Under the pieces are notes generated by a model, which searched no databases, had not been told where the DNA came from, and was given only the letters and a program-made list of their open reading frames with translations. DNA of 53,635 bases from assembly GCA_003427395.1 (NCBI GenBank), contig BFEA01000904.1:6332-59966 (forward strand), given 5' to 3'. Position 1 is the first letter of the stretch. Each line of letters begins with the position of its first letter. This DNA is from Chara braunii (taxonomy: Eukaryota; Streptophyta; Charophyceae; Charales; Characeae). Position numbers and translations under genes: made by a program. Shown here piece by piece: positions 49,166 to 53,635 of the stretch.

Positions 49166-52100
49166 GTCAGCTGGCCCTCTCCTTTTCGGTTTTCCCTGGT
49201 TAGTCTATACACCAGTCAGCTGGCCATTAAGCCAAAGCTTTGGCCAGCTCTATCTATAGCACGATCCTAGTTAGAAATTTGGCTCAGTACGGGCTTTAAT
49301 GTTTAGTGGCGATTAATCTAGTAACCCTACACCACCTGTAGCCTGCACTACTGCGTCCCCGACTATTCTTACTAGGCACAGTTTGCCAACCTCCGGATCC
49401 CACCGGCACGCTCATTCTCAGGCCCCTCACAACGGGTTGGCAAGCTATCGATCAGACATCCACATATGATTCCTTCAACTAGTTCCTTTCGCCTCCCGGG
49501 CTACTGCCCTGCCACTTCGCATGCACATTGAGCTCAGCCCGCGTTTTCGAGGCGGATAAGATAAAGGTAATCTCACCAACTTTCAAAACATACCGAAACC
49601 CAGGCTGGCCCACCAAAAGAGGCGCGTGCTCAATGTCCTTGACTGTCGTGACGCCCTCAAAACCCGTGCCTCGTCTGATTCAAGGACTAACGAAATAATA
49701 CAAAAAGATAATAAGCATACTTAGAAATTTCTAGCCATCAGAGGACAACTGATGAGAAGAAGAAAACGCCAGTACCGTTCCAACGTTGCTGACGGCAAAA
49801 CCAAAGGGGATAGCCCCGCCGGGCCCTCAACCCCGTGGTTCCTCCACCCTTCTCGTGTCGTCTCTGGCCAACCTCGATCCCTAAATCTTCTCTGATGAAA
49901 GTCTGATGTCGTAACCGCTAGTGCTAGGCACAAGTCTTGGTCTAGCCCTGATGGGCGCCTAAAATAAACCAATGTCGCGCGACGTGCGGACCTACCAAAA
50001 CGATCTCAAAATCACATGGTTGCCGATGTCGTCCTTCGCACGTACGCATAGATCACAAGCGACCATACCAGTCGAGGGACCAAATCTTTTCAATCCTGGT
50101 TTAATCAAAAATAAAAATTTTGACCAATGATCAAGCGGACTCTTTAGTTATCAACAATAAAATGAGATCACGCGCGCCTTAAGTCTGCGCGCCCACACAC
50201 TCTCTACTCTCAGTCAACCATCCAGTCAACGTAAATCACAGATGCGGTCGCGCCCTCGTGCGGAATACTTAAACTTTTAAACCAAATTTATTTTCTGTCG
50301 CTTGCAAAAACCAGGGCGGATACCCTTGTAAGGGTATTCGCACCGATAGCTTACCAGACCATATTAATCGACGTCCCCGTCGCTTCGCAAGATCGAAAAA
50401 CTATAAATCCATCCAAAACTCCAAATGCTGACGAGAAAGGAACCAATCCGATCCGCCGACAGACTCAGGTTCGAGGCCTCCATCAATCCATTCCAAACAC
50501 AACTTTATGCTGCTAGGATTCCAACCTAGGCCTCCATCATCTTGACACTAGGACAGTGGAATACTAATCACTATACTACAACATAAGTCCTACGTGGATT
50601 CCTCAACTGTCCTCTCCCCTTTGTCCTAGATAAATGTCGGCTTCTCGTTAAGTGTCCCTAGTTCCTACCTTGCAAGCAGGGCCATAATCAGGGATGCGGA
50701 CCCTAACCGAGACCTTTGAAGGCACTCTTGCCTCGCTCCAACAATTCTCACAATCAAACATATGTATATACACACATCCCATCATAAACTCTTTCTGCAG
50801 TCTGGTACAGGAAGGTCAGGTCTCCATCCTGACCCACCATAGTCTGGGTGATCATGCCAGATCTACGGTCCAAGGCGTTGTTATTTTAGCGGTAATGCCC
50901 TCGCAGGTTGCACCGCGATAGGCTTTCTCCTGATAAGCATTCGATCAAGACTCAAAAGACTCGACTCGACTCCTATCCCACGCCGTTCCGCAGGAGTAAA
51001 ACCCTCCTAGGTGGCCACACCCCTTTAAGCCCTTACCCCCTTGGCAAGACGTAAGCCCGTTGTTCAGGTTACGCCGATCAACAACCGACACTAGGGGTTG
51101 CGTCCTAGTGATGCTAAACTTTACCGTTAGCTTGGTATTCTCATAAATGCCCCAAGACTAACACAAGTGGTTGGACGGTGTGTTGCAACAATACAAACCT
51201 ACTGGGGACTACACAAAGGTCTGTCACACATAAAAGGTATTTATCAGTCCTCCGTGGGACAACATAGAGAAACACGGCAACCTCTCCTCATTCACAAAAC
51301 AAAATCACCGCCAGATTCACAAGGTCGTGACCTCCCTTCTTAATCAGAACAAGAAGGTCACCTCTCAGTGACATCTCCAAAATAAATCATGTTCGCGACC
51401 TCCAAAAATTTCACCAATGACCAAGCAAAAATGTGGTCTTTCTCGTCAGACTTTATCACTCGACAATCAACTTATCATGCCATTGAATCTATTAACCGCC
51501 TTTCATATGAAGGAGGTATCATTCAATAGGTCTCCTGGTCATCCCTTCTCTTTCTAGAATGAGCTCTCATACGACCTCTTTCTTAAAACATCTCCTTTTT
51601 CTTAAGATAAATCTCCCAATAACCAGAAGACTATCTTTCTCTCTTGAGGATGTTTTAACCATAAAACAACTCAAACTGAGGGACCAACTTATGGACCCTC
51701 ATTACAACTCAATCCATAAACATTTGGCATGGTAAGCATTCGAGTCTTACAGACTCATAAATCCTTTAGGATTCTCACACTGTTCACAAAACAGACTGCA
51801 CTCCCTCTCCTTATACCTGGCCCTATCACCCCCCCTTGGGCAGATCACACAAGTATACCGAAACGTAGACAGTTCACATTCATTTACATTTCATGAAATA
51901 CACAGCATACGAGATGTTTTCTATACATCTCTCACACAAAGTCACCATATATCAAGATAAAACTACACATGTGAGAGTGATTGTGATCGTCATATACAGG
52001 GGAATAGTCGCGGATAGAACTCAACTTAAAAAAATACACTCAGGAATGAGATCTCTCATCCAAAAAACACACATAGTAGCTGCCCAGATCCATGACTCAC

Positions 52101-52400
52101 TCGGATCAATCAATGTCACTCTCGATATGGTACATGGTCAACCGTACTGTTTAGAAACATTGCTGAGACAAATACTGAAATTGAATGTCAATGTCAAGGA
52201 ATAATATCCTCATCATACACATGTTATTTTACATGATCATGATTCTTATACCTCAAAAGAGAATCTCAATGGGAATCGCACGTTGTAACCCTCTATATGT
52301 ACAACTAAACAGCGTAGGTACCCAACTCCTAACAGTATTAAAACATAACACAAAATAAATAGCAAGTATCCAATCAGAAATGCAAACTCAATCCTGCCTC
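49166..52400. other. Unassigned 3.2 kb with few open frames
   Basis: Apart from the tRNA-like sequence at 50507-50586, nothing is recognisable. Open frames are short (at most 103 residues). The sequence is not strongly repetitive or AT-rich. It lies downstream of the gag fragment on the same strand, where protease and polymerase of an LTR retrotransposon would be expected, but I see no such motifs. It could be a non-coding interior of a large-derivative LTR element. Confidence 0.4.
50507..50586 (-). tRNA. tRNA-like sequence, possibly tRNA-Asp-derived
   Basis: The minus strand starts TATGTTGTAGTATAGTGATT. The acceptor arm (TATGTTG with CAGCATA) pairs in all seven positions, the D arm resembles tRNA-Asp (GTAGTATAGTG...AGTATT), and the T arm is CTAGG-TTGGAAT-CCTAG (5 bp). 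The anticodon region has 8-9 extra bases. A TTCCA/TGGAG stem around CTGTC would give anticodon GTC (Asp) with a short intron, while other foldings give no proper loop. TTGGAAT replaces the usual TTCRANY loop, so a pseudogene is possible. Confidence 0.45.
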
Positions 52401-53248
52401 ACAATGTCCTACTGACCACCTATACGTATGCGAACCAGTCCCTACTCACTCATCTCCTTCTGGTTCTGCCTATACAATTGAGCCCTGCCTCCATCGGCAG
52501 TCCGCTCGACCACTTGACCCTGGCTATCATACATCTGACCACCACTCTCAGTAACCTTCCCTGCTGCTTTGTCCTTCAGAAACTTAGGACACTACACAAC
52601 CCTATGCTCCCCATTCTTGCAGAAAAAAACACGACAAGTCTCCTGATTTTCGGCCTCTCTTTCTCTTTTCCTCAAACCCTGGCGACCAGGGTGCCTTACT
52701 AGTCTCCCTGACTACGTCATGGTATTGGGGCATACCCACAGGCTCCTCCAGTCTCGCCTCCAACTCCTGAGTACTCGGCTCTAGTCGTATCCCAATCCCC
52801 TCTTGCCTATACTCAGGCGTATCCAACCTCTGTGGTTTACCCTCAATGACGCCCTCCATCGCAATCACCCTCACTCTCTCAACAGGCTCCACCACCCTCT
52901 GCGCCGGTGAAAACAGACTCGCCTCTTCCTGCATAGTGTGAACTGCCTCGAGAAGCATATCCATAAATCCTTCTCCTGAACCCTGAACCGACTCACTGTC
53001 AGCTGTCTGCTGCCCCCCCTCGACTGATAATGGCATAGCCACTGTTATGGGCTCCACAACTATTATGGGCAACGTGACGAGTTCAGTAGGTGCCCTGAAC
53101 TCAAAGACCTCTCTCTCTACCTCCCTCTTTGCTTTTGCCTCCTCAGGCTCCAGGATGACCCTTCCCATGGGCGGTTCCTGGGGGAGTCCAACTGTGGATG
53201 GTTGCCCGGATAAACCTTGCACTGACTCTCTCTGATCGTCACGTTGAT
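52400..53248 (-). pseudogene. LTR-retrotransposon gag-like fragment with CCHC knuckle
   Basis: The minus-strand frame from 53248 to 52602 is rich in Glu, Arg and Pro (GRVILEPEEAKAKREVEREV, YRQEGIGIRLEPSTQELEAR, YHDVVRETSKAPWSPGFEEK). Directly after it, in another frame (about 52585-52640), there is a zinc knuckle with spacing CX2CX4HX4C (FCKNGEHRVV part), then KDKAAGKVTESGGQMYD. An A7 run (T run on the coding strand) at the frame change suggests slippage, and a stop lies inside the knuckle. Such knuckles bind RNA in Gag of Ty3/gypsy-type elements. No polymerase is seen. Confidence 0.6.
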
Positions 53249-53340
53249 CTATGAAACACCTGCGGACGCGTCCGCGGGGTCTAGCTCGATTGGCGGTCGT
53301 ATATACGGCCGCGTCCCCAGCCGACCTGGTCCGCGCCGTG
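53249..53340 (+). repeat. Palindromic transposon terminus inserted in gag
   Basis: CTATGAAACACC starts at 53249. The palindrome around GCGGACGCGTCCGC (53262-53275, extendable to 20 bp with one mismatch) lies 10 nt inside. GGCGGTCGTATATACGGCCGC follows. In reverse complement, 20395-20509 is the same sequence with small differences. The element runs beyond the right edge of the window. Confidence 0.65.
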
Positions 53341-53586
53341 GATGCGAATTTACCATATTTTTCCTGAATTAAATAATGGGTAAAAAACCCCAAAACAAAA
53401 TGGGGTTATAGGGATTTTTAATCCCTACAACCCCATTTTTTTTATTTTGAAAAAAGATACGTTTTTAGAATTATAAAAAATGAAGAACAAAAATGGTGGA
53501 GAAGAGAAATTCAAAACAAAATTAAAAAAAAAGTTTTTTTGGGGGGGAGGGATTTTTGGTTGGTAGTTCTTTGTATTCTTCTTTTT

Positions 53587-53588
<2 letters not shown>
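53341..53588. other. Unassigned AT-rich interior of the terminal element
   Basis: CCCCATTTTG/CAAAATGGGG inverted repeats (53388-53410 and 53436-53450 region) and A-rich DNA. No gene seen. Confidence 0.4.
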
Positions 53589-53624
<36 letters not shown>

Positions 53625-53635
53625 TGTGTGTGTGT
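53589..53635. repeat. (GT)n microsatellite at window end
   Basis: About 23 GT units with one interruption (TCTG), running off the window. Confidence 0.98.

Noticed and set aside
51893-52204. 103-residue plus frame
   Set aside because: No recognisable motif and no neighbours to support it; length is within chance for this region.
49166-52400. Search for protease, RT or integrase motifs downstream of gag
   Set aside because: None found on the minus strand, so I did not call a full LTR retrotransposon or LTRs.

Overview
This is a repeat-dominated eukaryotic nuclear window with no intact host protein-coding gene that I can recognise. Non-LTR retrotransposons (LINEs) with an APE-type endonuclease, a reverse transcriptase (RT) and a plant-type zinc-binding domain after the RT, tRNA-derived SINEs, palindrome-ended DNA elements, very long (GA)n/(TG)n/(CA)n tracts and many homopolymers suggest a large streptophyte (green alga or plant) genome. 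A charophyte such as Chara would fit, but that is inference, not something the sequence proves.

Layout. 1-860: a LINE 3' tail fragment, a synthetic mate-pair adaptor (108-145) and unassigned DNA. About 866-5100 (minus): LINE A with ORF1, endonuclease and a broken 3' side. 5300-8100: an acidic repeat ORF, unassigned DNA and a foldback. About 8110-10440 (plus): LINE B 3' half, ending at an N gap. 10866-13000: two copies each of a foldback MITE and a tRNA-derived SINE. 13573-13619: a hammerhead-like motif. 13978-18580 and 21672-about 25430 (minus): one LINE (C/D) split inside its endonuclease by a 3.1 kb insertion with palindromic, GTTCAA-rich ends. 25430-27600: G-rich and purine-rich DNA, including a second adaptor artefact at 26413-26444. 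27600-32500: mostly unassigned, with microsatellites and a transposon terminus. 32532-34386: a nest of four or five minus-strand tRNA-derived retroposons, several with perfect target-site duplications. About 34900-37702 (plus): LINE E, tail to tail with a minus-strand LINE fragment. 40831-42526: LINE F, inverted in its 5' part. 42768-46295: LINE G, the best preserved copy, bounded by a perfect 15-bp duplication. 46310-46790: an array of CTTGAA hairpins. 47098-47190: an organelle-like LSU rRNA fragment. 48151-49165 (minus): LINE H. 49200-52400: unassigned, with a tRNA-like gene. 52400-53248 (minus): a decayed LTR-retrotransposon gag, cut by another palindromic transposon end.

How the parts relate. 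The LINEs share a 3' tail with a short stem-loop (GCTGGR, loop, YCCAGC). The R/Y positions change together between copies, which is what an RNA structure recognised by the LINE RT would show. Copies with no visible coding part, 5' truncation, 5' inversion and clean duplications all fit target-primed reverse transcription. The SINEs were presumably mobilised by such LINEs. Two zinc-knuckle spacings (X14 and X8) separate the LINEs into at least two lineages. Two Nextera-type junction adaptors and several N gaps at microsatellites mean local order near 108-145, 10206-10430, 20814-21013, 26413-26505, 31699-31918 and 42528-42547 should not be trusted.
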